A stretch of DNA of 64,000 bases from Carposina sasakii (lineage: Eukaryota > Arthropoda > Insecta > Lepidoptera > Carposinidae). The translations under genes were made by a program, and so were the position numbers. Positions within the stretch are counted from its first letter, which is position 1. Each line of letters begins with the position of its first letter. The stretch spans positions 8,246,001 to 8,310,000 of the forward strand of contig CP053175.1 of the NCBI GenBank assembly GCA_014607495.2, written 5' to 3'. Of the stretch, positions 11,526 through 23,009 are shown piece after piece. Under the pieces are notes generated by a model. The model did not search any database. It saw only the letters and a list, made by a program, of their open reading frames with translations, and had not been told where the DNA came from.

Positions 11526-11896
11526 TATACAGGATGTTTTTCGTTGCCATCCTTAACGAACTACGTACTCTATACATCAAATAAAGTAAGTTTATGCCAA
11601 AAAAATGCTGGGAAAAGATGTAAATTTTTTTTATTTTTTTTTATTACTTGATCGGGCAAAATTTATGGTGTCCAGTGTTTATGCTAGTTTTTTCTCGTGA
11701 AAATAACTTGCTACGCGCGTCTATGTGCATTTATGCAGAAAAACGCAGTCTATTTACTCAACTTTGGACCCTAATACTCGTATCTTGGGAACCAGACTAT
11801 TTCCAGGTTTGCTTCCATGGAAAAAAAATATCGTGATGATGAGGAGATTCCGAAGTTTTCAGGAACGGTGATGACCATAAAAAACACCTGTATATA
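11526..11896 (+). mobile_element. MITE family A, copy 2
   Basis: It begins TATACAGGATGTTTTTCG and ends near CACCTGTATA. It shares the ACGAACTACGTACTCTATAC block and the internal T-rich run with the other family A copies. Non-coding; TA borders. Confidence 0.7.
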
Positions 11897-11945
11897 GGTA
11901 AGATGTTTTCAAAATTAGTAACTTCTTTTTGATACGAGACCAACT

Positions 11946-12263
11946 TCTATACATATAATAAAAATGTAAGGGATCGCTGTCTGTAGGTACATGGAAGATA
12001 TATAAGAAAAAATATTATAGAATACCTTTATCAACGCAATAGTACCCAAAACAATGATTTTTGGATTTTTTGTCTGTTTGTCGGTTTGTCTGTTTGTCTG
12101 TGCGTTTGTGCACGCTAATCTCAGAAACGGCTGAACCGATTTCGATGCAGTTTTCAGGAATATATTGCGACAGGTCCCACTTAACATATAGGCTACTTTT
12201 TATCCCGGGAAAATGTTTTTAATCCCGTAGTTCACGCGGACGGAGTCGCGAGCGTCCACTAGT
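11946..12263 (+). mobile_element. Non-autonomous Helitron-like element, copy 1
   Basis: It starts TCTATACATATAATAAAAA and ends with GTCCACTAG followed by T. Just before the CTAG end, GGACG and a near-matching AGCGTCC can pair as a hairpin, the arrangement expected of a Helitron 3' terminus. The body contains TCTCAGAAACGGCTGAACCG, shared with the copies at 28970, 32560 and 62769. No Rep/helicase is encoded. Confidence 0.75.
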
Positions 12264-12712
12264 CGTGAAAATAAATCTGCTGTTCCATACATTTTAGTGC
12301 TGTAGGTATTATTTAAGTTAGTACGGAACTGCAGATTTTGTTTCACGATTTCAAAGTTGGTCCCATAGTAAAAGTTGTTTTGTTTATATCAATCTAGCCT
12401 CGTGTACAAAAAAGTTACTAATTTGAAAACACAAATTGATGATTTGAATAAATTTTACAACAATGAACATTACTCGGACTGTACATTTGATCAAATAGTT
12501 ATATAATACGAACAACCTAGCCCCGGAATTCCCGACATTTTCCGGACCGGACCGACGACATTCCGAACGGAATTGTCGGATCCACGTTATTTAACAGAAA
12601 TGTTTATTTGTATTACTAAATATTTATTGTATTTAGAGTTTAGACGGTTTAGTTTGACGTAATCTAACGTTGGACTTTATGTTATACACGTTTCTTCATG
12701 TTATCAAAATCC
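12264..12712. other. Intergenic stretch, nothing recognised
   Basis: No open frame with supporting signals was found. A short GC-richer patch (CCGGACCGGACCGACGACAT near 12540) has no match elsewhere in the window. Confidence 0.4.
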
Positions 12713-12713
12713 T

Positions 12714-12979
12714 ATACAGGGTGTAACAAAAAGAGTATGTTAAGCGAAAAGCTATGTAAATAGCCCACTATAGAGAATCTATCCACAAAATTTGAGATCC
12801 GAAATCACATGTTTATTTTTCCCGATAGTATGGAGAATTTTTAAATATCTTAGGAATTTTCATACAAACTTGAAAAATAAAAATGTGATTTCGAGTCTCA
12901 AATTTTGGAAATAGGTTCTCTATAGTGGGCTATTTATACAGCTTTTCGCTTAACATACCCTTTCTGTTACATCCTGGAT
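12714..12979 (+). mobile_element. MITE family B, copy 1
   Basis: A roughly 265-bp element with long inverted termini, TACAGGGTGTAACAAAAA at the left and TTTCTGTTACATCCTGGATA at the right. The inversion extends over GTTAAGCGAAAAGCTATGTA. Related copies lie at 27310, 60717 and 63475. No coding capacity; TA flanks. Confidence 0.75.
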
Positions 12980-13254
12980 ATAGTTCATTGTATTTTTGCA
13001 TTTAAGACTAAGATAAAAATCTAAACATCCATTCTCACAAACTTTATCATACATGCCTACATATATGGGTCAAAATCAGAGAGGTCAGCATTTTGGGTTT
13101 TGAAATATCTAAGAAATTAAGTTGTCTATTGAAGTAAATTAACATGCGGAATATGTTGTGTCATTTGTCATGAACCTTTCCTGTAAAGAGGCACGCACAC
13201 AAATATATATTTCAAAAACTATACCTGTTAATAATAAAAATTACAGGGCCTTAA

Positions 13255-15299
13255 ATCATTTCGGGAACACTTTGAAATATTTTTTTAAATAATAATATAA
13301 CCAACGCCTTTAATAATTACCGTCATGAAATTATAATTAACCAGTCCCTCTATCGGTAAATGCTGTTATTTTTTATATTTTTACAGTAAAAAAGACTTAT
13401 TTTTTATATTACTATCCATAGATTTTCAATTAGTGTAAATTTCGTTTCAAAATTTTAATTTATTGTATACATTTGTGCAATACGTTATCAATTAATAATA
13501 TAAATACAAATGTTAAAAGGTCATTTTAGGTTGTACATGCAAGATTTAACTATAACATTACTCATTAGTGATAAATTTGCAGTTTATATGATGTTCCCGA
13601 AAATGATGGGAGTGTTCCCAAAATGACAATAAAGTTGTAAATATCTTTGCTGAGTTCCGCTCACAACGAAGAAAGGTGACCTTTATTTCACCATCTTCAT
13701 CAACTGAGGTGTCAGCGACCGCGATGTATCTGTATTCATTTTTTTTTTATTTTCAGTTGGTACATTTACTAGCAAAAATGTCTTTGGACGTATCATGTTG
13801 GGGTGGAAGTTCATCATTTACTTACGATGTACCAGCAAAATTATCGTCATTCTTTCCATGAAGTCGAGCTGAAACCTTTTGGAGATTCTCATCATCAGAA
13901 CTGTCTGATCCGTATACGGCGTCATAAATACTTTTCCTACTCATGTGAAGAGTTGTCATTATTTTTATTTTTGCGTAGAAATTGTTTGGTCATATTATTT
14001 AAGCGATGTTTTTTGATACGGTTGCCTCTGACGCATTTTTGAAAAGCCTCTCGCTCTTTAGAATTTTTTGGTAATTTATCAACGATGTCTTTTAGTTGAG
14101 TTGTCAAAACTTCGCCAAATAATACTTTTACTGACTTCAGGAGTAACAGAACATCCTCTTGTTAATTCATTAACTTTGCGAGTAGGCGTATCAGCATTCT
14201 TTTGGGATACTCTTTCTGCGCGTCTTCTGTTTCTCTGTACTTTTTTCGCAACTTATCTATAATTCTTTGCATTTTCTGTATTTTATCTTTCAGATTTTTA
14301 ACAGTTCTGTAAGCCAGTGCCTTTCTTAACCAGTTTTCTTCCTTTTTTCTCCACAACTTTCTTTGTTTCCTCTTCTGTCTTTCAGTCATATCACTAACAG
14401 TCTTAACTTTATTTTCAGCCTTCTTTATTTGGTAATATTCCCTATCTTTCAGTCTCTTAATCTCCCTTTGTTCAGGTGTCATTTTATCTAAAAACTTGCG
14501 TTTTCTTGCATCAGCCTTTTCACGATGTTTTTTATAAGCTATACTGTCCTGTTTTAATCGTTTTTCTGACTTCTTTTTCTTTTCATTTTTATCATTTTCC
14601 ATGTTACCCGTTCTAAATGGTTCACTAAAATAAAAATTTTGCATTGTTATATGTTTTTAAAAGCATTAGACCGTCATTTTGCCCTAAAATTGTCATTTAA
14701 GGAACGCCCGTCTAATACGAGAACGTTTCCGAAATGACCGTTCCCAAAATGACTATTTGATGAATATTTTTATATCATGCTTCACGCCGTCATATTAGAT
14801 ATTGGTTTTAGAGGTTAGGATCACGTTAGCTGTAATATTTATAACAATTTAGCAAAAAGTATGCAAATTGTTGAAAAACTAATCACCCAACAGTGTTCCC
14901 GTAGTGACAGGGAATTAAAGTACGCTTCCCATATATGAAATTAAAAGGTACTTACCAGCAAAATCAATATTTTTTTCCCGTAAACACGACACGCATCTTT
15001 TCCTTTGACTAGTGAACTTCACACTGTTGCTCGCTAACGCCACCTAGCGCGTTTTGTTTTAATTACATCGACCGATATCCATCGCGTTCACTGAATGATT
15101 TAATAAACGTCAGACAGCATTTGAATAGTCAAAATATGACGAAATTAAATTGTTGTTAATTTAATTTATACGTTTATTCGTAATGTAATGATTTTCAAAG
15201 CTAATATTAAAATAATTAAAATTTTAAGTCTTAATTGTAAACATTTTTGAGTTATCGCAACTATGAAACATGGTATAAGGACGCGTTCCCGGAATGACT
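13255..15299 (-). mobile_element. Decayed element with repeated GTTCCC...AATGAC motifs
   Basis: The region is bounded by TCATTTCGGGAACAC at 13256..13270 and its inverted counterpart GCGTTCCCGGAATGA at 15283..15297. The same motif, roughly GTTCCCRAAATGAC, recurs at 13593, 13614, 14725, 14740 and 14895, clustered towards the ends, like transposase-binding sites. Between the clusters lies a frameshifted basic protein on the minus strand (13937..14644). I infer a decayed DNA transposon of uncertain superfamily; no target duplication was established. Confidence 0.5.
13937..14644 (-). pseudogene. Basic protein of a putative transposon family, frameshifted
   Basis: The first 160 codons (14644..14162) encode a Lys/Arg-rich, largely helical segment with RKRKFLDKMTPEQREIKRLK and WRKKEENWLRKALAY, probably coiled coil and nucleic-acid binding. 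The frame then shifts near 14165, continuing with KVNELTRGCSVTPEVSKS. It shifts again near 14125, continuing with LFGEVLTTQLKDIVDKLPKN, and ends at a stop at 13937. From memory this order resembles the N-terminal half of a large, uncharacterised arthropod repeat-protein family. I could not verify this. At least two frameshifts and loss of the C-terminal half mean it is not functional. Confidence 0.5.
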
Positions 15300-15476
15300 A
15301 TTTAGACGTTTTTTGTTTAAAATCTAAAAAAATATTATCGTAAAAAAATAAAAATTATAATTGCCTTGTTATTATGTGCAGAACCTTCATTTAGAAACAA
15401 GTATTTTAGCAATACCACGTTATTTTATTAAGAAAATCTTTGTCAGAAGCATGATTCTCACCTCTCTGATTTTGGC

Positions 15477-15478
<2 letters not shown>

Positions 15479-15566
<88 letters not shown>
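15479..15566. repeat. (AT)n microsatellite
   Basis: About 88 bases of uninterrupted alternating AT. The long TAT-repeat open frames on both strands here are an artefact of this repeat and not genes. Confidence 0.97.
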
Positions 15567-15569
<3 letters not shown>

Positions 15570-15610
15570 ATAATATTTATATAATCTATACATATCTAAA
15601 TGTATATCTA

Positions 15611-15832
15611 TGTAAAAAGACAACGTTGTTATTTTAATACCTCGTATTCTTTGTAACGTAACGATCATTTTTTTCTATGGAACCAAGCCTTGGAAACGAT
15701 TTTTTAATTTAATTATTGCAACCAATGTATTCGATTGACTTTACCTACAAAACTAACATTTTTAAATATTAATATGGTGTCTTTTAAAAAAAATTGTTAA
15801 CTGTTTCCAGATGGATTTATTTTTAAAAAGTA
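15611..15832 (+). mobile_element. MITE family E, left half, split by the LTR element
   Basis: It starts TGTAAAAAGACAAC and runs through ACCTCGTATTCTTTGTAAC to the target site of the LTR retrotransposon. It aligns with the uninterrupted copy at 28334..28690, up to CAGATGGATTTAT. The remaining half is at 21653..21784. Confidence 0.75.
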
Positions 15833-15837
15833 CTGAT

Positions 15838-16003
15838 TGTAAGACCAAACCAATAGCGGGATATATCACAGGCTCGCCCACGCACTTAACGGACAGACTA
15901 CCGACACATCTACTCTCGCCTATGGCTCTCGTAAACTGATGTGGTGCGTACGAGACAGTGTTGTCTGTGCTAGAGAGAGAGAGAGAATAAGGCATACACT
16001 ACA
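15838..16003 (-). repeat. 3' LTR
   Basis: 166 bp with ends TGT...ACA on either strand. It appears identical to the copy at 21482..21647. It contains a GAGAGAGAGA run near 15976. No clear TATA box was identified. Confidence 0.93.
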
Positions 16004-16016
16004 TCCCTTCCTTACT
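16004..16016 (-). other. Polypurine tract
   Basis: On the minus strand this reads AGTAAGGAAGGGA and directly abuts the 3' LTR, the position and composition expected for the plus-strand primer of reverse transcription. Confidence 0.8.
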
Positions 16017-16220
16017 ACAATTTTTATTTATCTAAAGTGTTAATCAAGGTACAAATTATAATCAAAAATGTAAAACAACAAAGACATATTCCAACTGTAA
16101 ATCAAGATACAAATTTATAATCAACAAATGCAACACAACCATTAAACATATTCTTTTTGGGGTCTTATGATTATTTAGGTAATTACTAAATAATGATCAA
16201 TTCAGAAATAAAAGACTGCT

Positions 16221-19200
16221 TTATTCCTCTGAACTTTCTTCTTGATCTCCAATTTCTCCTCTCGGTACGATAGCCTTCCATTCTCCTTCAACCTTTTTTA
16301 AGTGAACGACATTCCTTCTATAAGATTTCCCTGTTTCATCATTTCTTACAATGCAATCTCCTGCATTTGCACTTTCTACAGTATGCGGAGTTGGATTAAA
16401 ATTTGTCACCAATTTGTTTGCTTTATCCATATTTTTTACATAAACTTTTTCACCTTCAGTTATCCCCGTCTCGACAGCTTTCCGCTTCTTATCTCCATAC
16501 TCTTTTCCTAGTTCCTTCTGAATTCTGTCTCTATCCCTTACATCTGAATCATTTATTTCCTTACAAGCCATATCCAATGCGGGAATTTTGTCCCTGTTTT
16601 GCCTTTGAAAAAATAGTTCTGATGGTGTTCGACCAGTAACCGAGTGAGGTGTACTATTGTACATCATTAAATATTCGTATAAACATCCCTTTGTATCTTT
16701 ATGGTCTATTTGACTGATCCGCAATCTCTTTAAAATATCCCTATTTTGTCTTTCGACTTCCCCATTCATTTGCGGCCAGTATGGAACAGTGTTGTGAAGG
16801 CGTATATTGCATTCCTTGCAATATTCCCGAAATTCTCTGCTCACAAACTGCTTCCCGTTATCGGCTGTTATAGAAACAGGAAATCCTAGCCTGCTGAAAA
16901 TTTCTTTAACTATGTTTATTATTTGGATACTAGAGATTGATTTTGTTATTTTGACCTCTTTGTAACGACTGTAAAAGTCGATGATGACAAATAGATAGTC
17001 ATTATTTGGAAGGGGTCCTAAAAGGTCCATAGCCACATCTATCCACGGTCCCAAAGGCAGTTCTCGTCTCTTCATAGGTACTGGTGGGTTAGGTAAAGCA
17101 ACCAAGGTACACCCTTTGCATGTCTTAACTAAATTTTCTACATCCTTGTCGATTCGTGGCCACCAAACTTTCGCTCTCAAACGACTTTTCATCGCTACAA
17201 TGCCTGGATGGCCTTCATGTGCAGCATCTAACACGCTTTTACGGAGACTATGTGGTACTACAATTTTGTTTCCTCGTAATAGAATGTTCTCATAAAAACA
17301 AAATTCATTCTCAAAAATCTTATAGCCTTTTACAGAATCGTCCCAGTCGTTATAGTAGAGCCCTTTCCTAACATTGCCAATTTCCTTGTCAACTTCAGAT
17401 GCTCTTATGATTTCGCTCATTGGTATTGCCTGTGGTCGCGCAAGGTTAACCACCTGGCACACATGTGTGTCTGAATCGTTCGAAGAGTTATTTGTTAATT
17501 TACACAATCGTGATAAAGGATCGGCGATGTTCTGTTTTCCTGGCTTATATATTACTCGATACTTGTACGATTGGAGCCGCAATACCCAGCGCTCTATTCG
17601 CGCGCATGGCCTGGATTTTCTTCCAAAGAGAACCTCTAGGGGTTTGTGGTCTGTGACCAGGTCAAAATCTTTGCCAAACAAAAAAATGTTGAAATGTTCA
17701 ACCCCCCACACTAAAGCCAAAGCCTCCTTTTCAGTCTGGCTATATCGTCGCTCGCAATCTGTAAGCGTTCGATTTCCGTATGCAATTATTCGTGGTCCAT
17801 TTGAATCAATCTGAACAAGAACAGCTCCTAATCCGACTGGGCTTGCGTCAGCTATTACCTGGGTTTTATCTCGGACATCGTAATATCCCAACGATTGAAT
17901 TTGTGTTAGAATTTGTTTCAAATTTTCAAAAGAATCTTGCTGTTCCTTTAACCAGAATGTCTCAATATTGGTATGTTTACTCAGTTTTTTCCTAAGTAAC
18001 TCTTTCAAAGGTTCTGATGCAGTAGCCAAATTAGGAATCCATTTATTTATGTAATTAAGAAGACCTAGGAAACTTTGAAGTTCTTCTATAGACTTAGGAA
18101 CACGGAAATCCTTTATACTCTGTACATATTTTTCCAGCGGTGTTACGCCATTAGGTTCTAGGTGATGCCCGAGGAAATCTACACTCTGCGTCTTAAATAT
18201 GCATTTGTCTTCGTTAAGTAATACATCATTGTCCTTTAATATCTGCAATACTTTTTCCAGTCTGGTATCATGTTCCTTTTCATCACTACCGTAAACCAAA
18301 ATATCGTCAATAAAATTTATGACTCCATCGCACTTAATTAGCATTCTCTCCATAATCTTCTGAAATAATTCCGGTGCACATGTGATACCGAACATTAACC
18401 TCTTGTAGCGGTATAATCCATTTGGAGTTATAAAAGTGGTTGTATATCTGGAGTCCGGGTGGATCTCTACCTGATGGAAAGCATTCTTGATGTCAAGTTT
18501 AGTAAATTAGTTAGCCTTGTTTATCTTAGGCAGCAACTTGTCCATCGTAGGAAGAGGATGATTCTCTCTTAATATTGCGCTATTTGCGCGTCTCATATCT
18601 ACGCATAATCTTAACTCTCCATTTTCTTTCAGTATCGGGACTATGGGAGAAACCCACCTAGAAGAACCTCGAACCTCTTCTATTATATCTTGGTTGAGAA
18701 GTTCCGTGATTTTGTCATCAACCTTCTTTTCTAAAGGTAAAGGTACTCTTCGGCATGGTTGAGAAACGGGCTTAACAGAATCATCTATTGGAATCTCTAC
18801 GACGACGTCCTTGAATTTTGAGAATGTTTTAGTCGAGTTTTCTATGTGATTGATACCAATACCCATACGCAATACCCCAAGTTTTATAGCTGACATTTTT
18901 CCCAATAAGTCTCTAGTGCCCCCGCTTATAACATAAAAAGTTGTAAAGTCTTTCTGACCATTCGCTGCCATTTCAGCTTCAAATGAACCTTTCACTTTTA
19001 AAGGACACTGACTGCCGTAAGCGAAGAGAACCTTACTAGGGTCTTTAATTTGATTTTTTACCTTTACGCCACCATGTTTTAGCTTTTCCCATGTTTTGTC
19101 CGTCAGAAGGTTAAGATTACAACCAGAATCAATGAGCATGTTAACGCCCACTCCGCCGACCACACAACTAATAGTCGAATCATTATTTATTTGGAAAACA

Positions 19201-20147
19201 TAGTCTACTTCTTCATCATTAACCATATCTACATTTCTATCATGTCTAACCTTTGCTCTCTTCTTATCTCCTGTATATGTGTTATCACGAGTATTTTCAC
19301 TGAACTTTCTTTTTTGTGGCGTTGTTTCAGGAACTCGAGATTTACAATGAGCTGAATAGTGGCCAATCTTTTGGCACGAATGACAGGTTCTGTTCTTAGC
19401 TGGACAATTATCATCGGTGGATTTATGAAATTTGCTCCCACATCTAGTACATCGTAAATTATTCCGTGAGGGCATTCTAGTTGTGTTAGAATAGTTATGT
19501 TTCCGACTATAGTTTCCTTTATTGTCGATTCGATTGACATCTTGGTTTTTTATTTCATTGCCTCCGTTACCATATACTTCTAGTTGATAGCTCACTAACT
19601 CTAAGGTATTTGCAGTAGTCATTATTTCATCTAGAGTCGCTTTATCCCCCATTGTCAAAATCTTCTTTCGCAGTTCATTTGACGTACATTTTTCCGTAAT
19701 TTGATCTATAATAAAATTATCCGGCTTGTCAAATCCACATTTGTCCGCTTGGTTACGCAATCTTACTAAAAACTTTTCAATTTTTTCGTTAGTTTCCTGT
19801 TTTAATTGTCTGAACACATGCCTCTCATAAACTTTACTTTGTTTAGGCAAAAAATAATCGTCAAGTTTTTCCAACGCGATTTCGAATATGTCCTGAATTT
19901 TTGCAGCAGCATCCGACGCTGTATGTGCATTTGTAGCCGCGTTAGCCTCGGGTAAATTTGAATAAATTTCCTGAAGTTCTGGTCCTCCAAAATGCAAAAG
20001 AGTCGCTCTCTTCCTTACAGGGCTTTGGATATCAGAAGCCTCTAAATAAATTAACAATGACCTTTTCCAGCGTTCCCAACGGATGCCAACAGAGGAAGTA
20101 TCGCCTTCAATATTAAGTTTATCTAGTCCAGGTATAGAATTAGCCAT
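16221..20147 (-). pseudogene. gag-pol of Ty3/gypsy-type element with one in-frame stop
   Basis: One frame of 1309 codons, interrupted by a single TAA at 18507..18509. The first 546 codons (20147..18510) hold Gag, two zinc knuckles near residues 233-268 (CTRCGSKFHKSTDDNC and CHSCQKIGHYSAHC), an aspartic protease with MLIDSGCNLNLL at 337-348, and the start of the RT with LRLCVDMRRAN. After the stop the frame continues in phase: YVDD-type FIDDILVYG, RNase H (QVIADASPVGLGAVL, VTDHKPLEVLFG), the HHCC zinc domain (HEGHPG ... CKGC) and the integrase core with MDLLGP, ITADNG and MNGEVERQN supplying the D, D and E. The stop falls between the RT motifs for the two catalytic aspartates. Gag and pol share a frame, so no frameshifting is needed. 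Without readthrough, no RT or integrase would be made from this copy. Confidence 0.93.
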
Positions 20148-20250
20148 GATATTTTGTCCTATTTTCTTTTTTTAATGGGTTGACCTGAAATGCAAGAGAA
20201 AAAAAAATCGAACAAAATGCTACACCATTTTTTTTTTAGTATCACATAAC

Positions 20251-20570
20251 CTACCAATTTAATGGCAGCATAATCTACCAATTTAATGACAGCCAATATA
20301 ACCCATCAATTTAATGACAGCATAATCTACCAATTTAATGGCAGCCAAAATAACCGTCAATTTAATGACAGCATAATCTACCAATTTAATGGCAGCCAAA
20401 ATAACCGTCAATTTAATGACAGCGTAAAATAATATACTTACCAATTTAATGGCAGCCAAAATAACCTATCAATTTAATGACAGCATAAAATCTACCAATT
20501 TAATGGCAGCCAAAATAACCTACCAATTCAATGGCAGCATAAAATTACCTCCCTACAAAATGGCAGCAAT
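20251..20570 (-). repeat. Tandem repeat in the LTR-element leader
   Basis: Between the 5' LTR and gag, the motif CCAATTTAATGGCAGC (or CAATTTAATGACAGC) recurs about a dozen times with short variable spacers. Two variants, GGCAGC and GACAGC, partly alternate. On the sense strand the unit reads GCTGCCATTAAATTGG. It may be a packaging or translation signal region or a neutral expansion. Confidence 0.85.
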
Positions 20571-21469
20571 AGTAAATATACTCGATATAAAAACGGGCAC
20601 CAATGATAGAGTATTAGTAGGTACACAGCCTACAAACTTAAAAACAAAACAATAACATAATGTACTACCATGTACCTATTTGTTATCTTTCATTGCTAAC
20701 TTTCCCGAAACGAAACATTTAGTAAAACTAATGTGACAATATAAATAATTTAAAATATGTAAGTACCTAACATTTTATTAAAATTTTACTAATATTATAT
20801 TAAAATTCGATTTAATATGATCTATATAAATTAATATCAAGTGAATGTACCTCTATCTGCCTAGTGTGGTGAGTACCTACTTGTCTTGTACTAGGCACAA
20901 CATGCAAACGCAGCATCGCGTTTCAACGAAGCATACAGTCGATTTGGATAGTATTGGAATTGGCTGTATGATCCGACCCTACCATCGCCTGACAATTTTT
21001 TAAGAAACCTAAAAATTGTATATACTCTGTGGGATACGAATGGCGGCAAAAGCGATTTCTGCAAAAGCTAATTTGTAAAATATGAAATGTTAATTCTATA
21101 CATAATGATTCACTTTAGCCCGAAATTAGAGTACATATTCTACACATGTTAAATATCCATAAAGCACGAATAGCAAGATTTAAAGTCCGACCAGCGCCAA
21201 TTTACGAATAAGTTTTAGTATGTGATTTAAAGAAAACAGCGGTATCTATTTACCTACATTTTATCCTGGCCGGATAGCTAGACCGACCATCATATGTAGT
21301 ACTTACCAAAGGTAGTACAACTTATTCAACTATGCTCATTTTACGGATGTAAACAAATAGGTACATAAAACTCGGCGCTGCATACGATTGATTGTGTTTG
21401 CGCTCTGATCTCCATTTTTATTTATTTATTTTTTTCCTTTATAAAAGAATTCAGTCAGTTACCTTTTTT

Positions 21470-21479
21470 CTCGTCGCCA
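21470..21479 (-). other. Primer-binding-like site
   Basis: On the sense (minus) strand TGGCGACGAG starts two bases after the 5' LTR, where the tRNA primer site is expected. TGG matches the CCA end of any tRNA. Which tRNA primes cannot be decided here. Confidence 0.6.
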
Positions 21480-21481
21480 CT

Positions 21482-21647
21482 TGTAAGACCAAACCAATAG
21501 CGGGATATATCACAGGCTCGCCCACGCACTTAACGGACAGACTACCGACACATCTACTCTCGCCTATGGCTCTCGTAAACTGATGTGGTGCGTACGAGAC
21601 AGTGTTGTCTGTGCTAGAGAGAGAGAGAGAATAAGGCATACACTACA
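21482..21647 (-). repeat. 5' LTR
   Basis: The promoter-side LTR of the minus-strand element, 166 bp, apparently identical to the 3' LTR. Transcription would start within it and run towards lower coordinates. Confidence 0.93.
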
Positions 21648-21652
21648 CTGAT

Positions 21653-21784
21653 ATTCATGTAACTTTGGACCTCAATATCTTGGAAACCCGTGGTTTCCCA
21701 GGGGTGCTTCCATAGAAAAAAATTATCGTGATGTTACAAAGAATACGAGGTACGAGATAACAAAGTTGTCTTTTTACACCCAGT
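21653..21784 (+). mobile_element. MITE family E, right half
   Basis: It continues the left half at 15611..15832 after the LTR element: GTAACTTTGGACCT, CCGTGGTTTCCCAGGGGTGC, then TTACAAAGAATACGAGGTA and GTTGTCTTTTTACACCC. The last part inverts the left terminus. It ends directly against the next Helitron-like element. Confidence 0.75.
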
Positions 21785-21785
21785 A

Positions 21786-22107
21786 TAATAAAAATGTAGC
21801 GGATCATCGTCTGTACATGGAAGATATATGACAAAAAAGGTTATAGGAGATTTTTATCAACGTAATAGTACCCAAAATAATGATTTTTGGAATTTTTGTC
21901 TGTTTATCGGTTTGTCTGTGCGTTTGTGCACGCTAATCTCAGAAACGGCTGAACCGATTTAGATGCAGTTTTCAGGAATATATTGTGACATGTCCCACTT
22001 AACATATAGGCTACTTTTTAACCCGGAAAAATGTTTTTATCCCGGATAATTTCGACATTTTGTTTTTTCTGCAGTCCACGCGGACGGAGTCGCGGGCGTC
22101 CACTAGT
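21786..22107 (+). mobile_element. Non-autonomous Helitron-like element, copy 2
   Basis: It starts near TATAATAAAAATGTAGCGG and ends GGGCGTCCACTAGT, with the same body and 3' hairpin as copy 1. Its 5' end abuts the family E MITE, so the first few bases are ambiguous. Confidence 0.7.
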
Positions 22108-22160
22108 AAATAATAATATAGTGATTTCTGTGTTCCAGAACTTTAGCATTTGTAATATTT

Positions 22161-22400
22161 ATTATTACTGCTGAAGCTGCGGAATCCCTCAAACGGCGCA
22201 AATATTCCAGCCTCGACAGAGGCTACTTAAGGGCCCTTGGGGACCGGCGGCGCTCCAAACATACAGGGATCTGGCCGGGCGGCTTGTAGAGTCCACACGT
22301 GACCAAAATGCTGGCTGCTACTTAGGCCAAAGAATAAGCATAGCCATTCAGCGCGGCAACGCAGCCAGCATTTTGGGCACGCTACCTGATAAGGTAGATC
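22161..22400 (+). pseudogene. C-terminal remnant of a LINE ORF
   Basis: A broken coding remnant. One frame gives AEAAESLKRRKYSSLDRGYL and, after a frameshift, another gives GQRISIAIQRGNAASILGTL. This succession recalls the end of ORF2 in widespread metazoan LINE families. GC content is above its surroundings. The minus-strand frame over the same bases is an artefact. Confidence 0.5.
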
Positions 22401-22449
22401 GGCTGACCATCCTGTAAAAATTTGGATGGTCAACCGACCTCCCACAGGT

Positions 22450-23009
22450 ACACCATAGATCTAAGTAGTTCTAAGTTAGTTTTATAGGTTGATAAACATA
22501 AAAAGCAGCTGTTGTGCTTTTGTGCTGTTGTATTAAAAAAAAAATTAAAATTATTACTTAAATATTAGACGTGTTATATGTTATATAGTTCTTATTCTTT
22601 ATTATACACAAATGAAAAATATGTCATGTAATCAGTTTACAGAAAAATTTACAATGGCGTGCTTATCTCTTCAAGAGATTTCTTCCAGCAAACCAACAAA
22701 AGTGACGGAACAGAAAGAAGAGAAGTAATAGCTTAAAAAAAATTAAACCTAACCCTACTAAACACTAACTAAAAAATGCCTAAAATTTACAGATATTCCA
22801 TACATTTTGTTGTCAAATGTCATTTTATACAGTTCAGCTCTAGTAGCATGGCCTGCGAAACATGATATGACAAACCGATTTATCGACATTTAGCCTGTCA
22901 AAATACGATAAATATAGCCGCCATGTTGAATTTTGTATAGAGACGATACGATATCGTACGATACGAAATCCACGATACATGGTCATGCTAGAGGGCAGGT
23001 GCAGTTTTG
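22450..23009. other. Intergenic stretch with a LINE tail remnant
   Basis: It contains TGCTTATCTCTTCAAGAGAT with TTCTTCCAGCAAACCAA at 22657..22700, the reverse of the LINE tail seen at 40029..40133. A possible foldback with repeated ACGATACGATATCGTACG lies near 22940..22970. No gene recognised. Confidence 0.45.

Larger units (their letters stand above)
15838..21647 (-). mobile_element. Complete Ty3/gypsy-type LTR retrotransposon
   Basis: A 5.8-kb element on the minus strand with two 166-bp LTRs, a primer-binding-like site, a tandemly repeated leader, one long gag-pol frame and a polypurine tract. It is flanked by the exact 5-bp direct repeat CTGAT (15833..15837 and 21648..21652), which proves insertion as a unit. 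The LTRs look identical by eye, so insertion was recent. No env-like frame exists between integrase and the 3' LTR. It interrupts a family E MITE. A single in-frame stop inside the RT is the only obvious lesion. Confidence 0.95.

Noticed and set aside
15361..15668. Open frames with long Tyr-Ile repeats on both strands
   Set aside because: They are only the translation of the (AT)n microsatellite.
16302..17995. Plus-strand frames of 60-146 codons inside the gypsy element
   Set aside because: Antisense shadows of the gag-pol frame; no motifs of their own.
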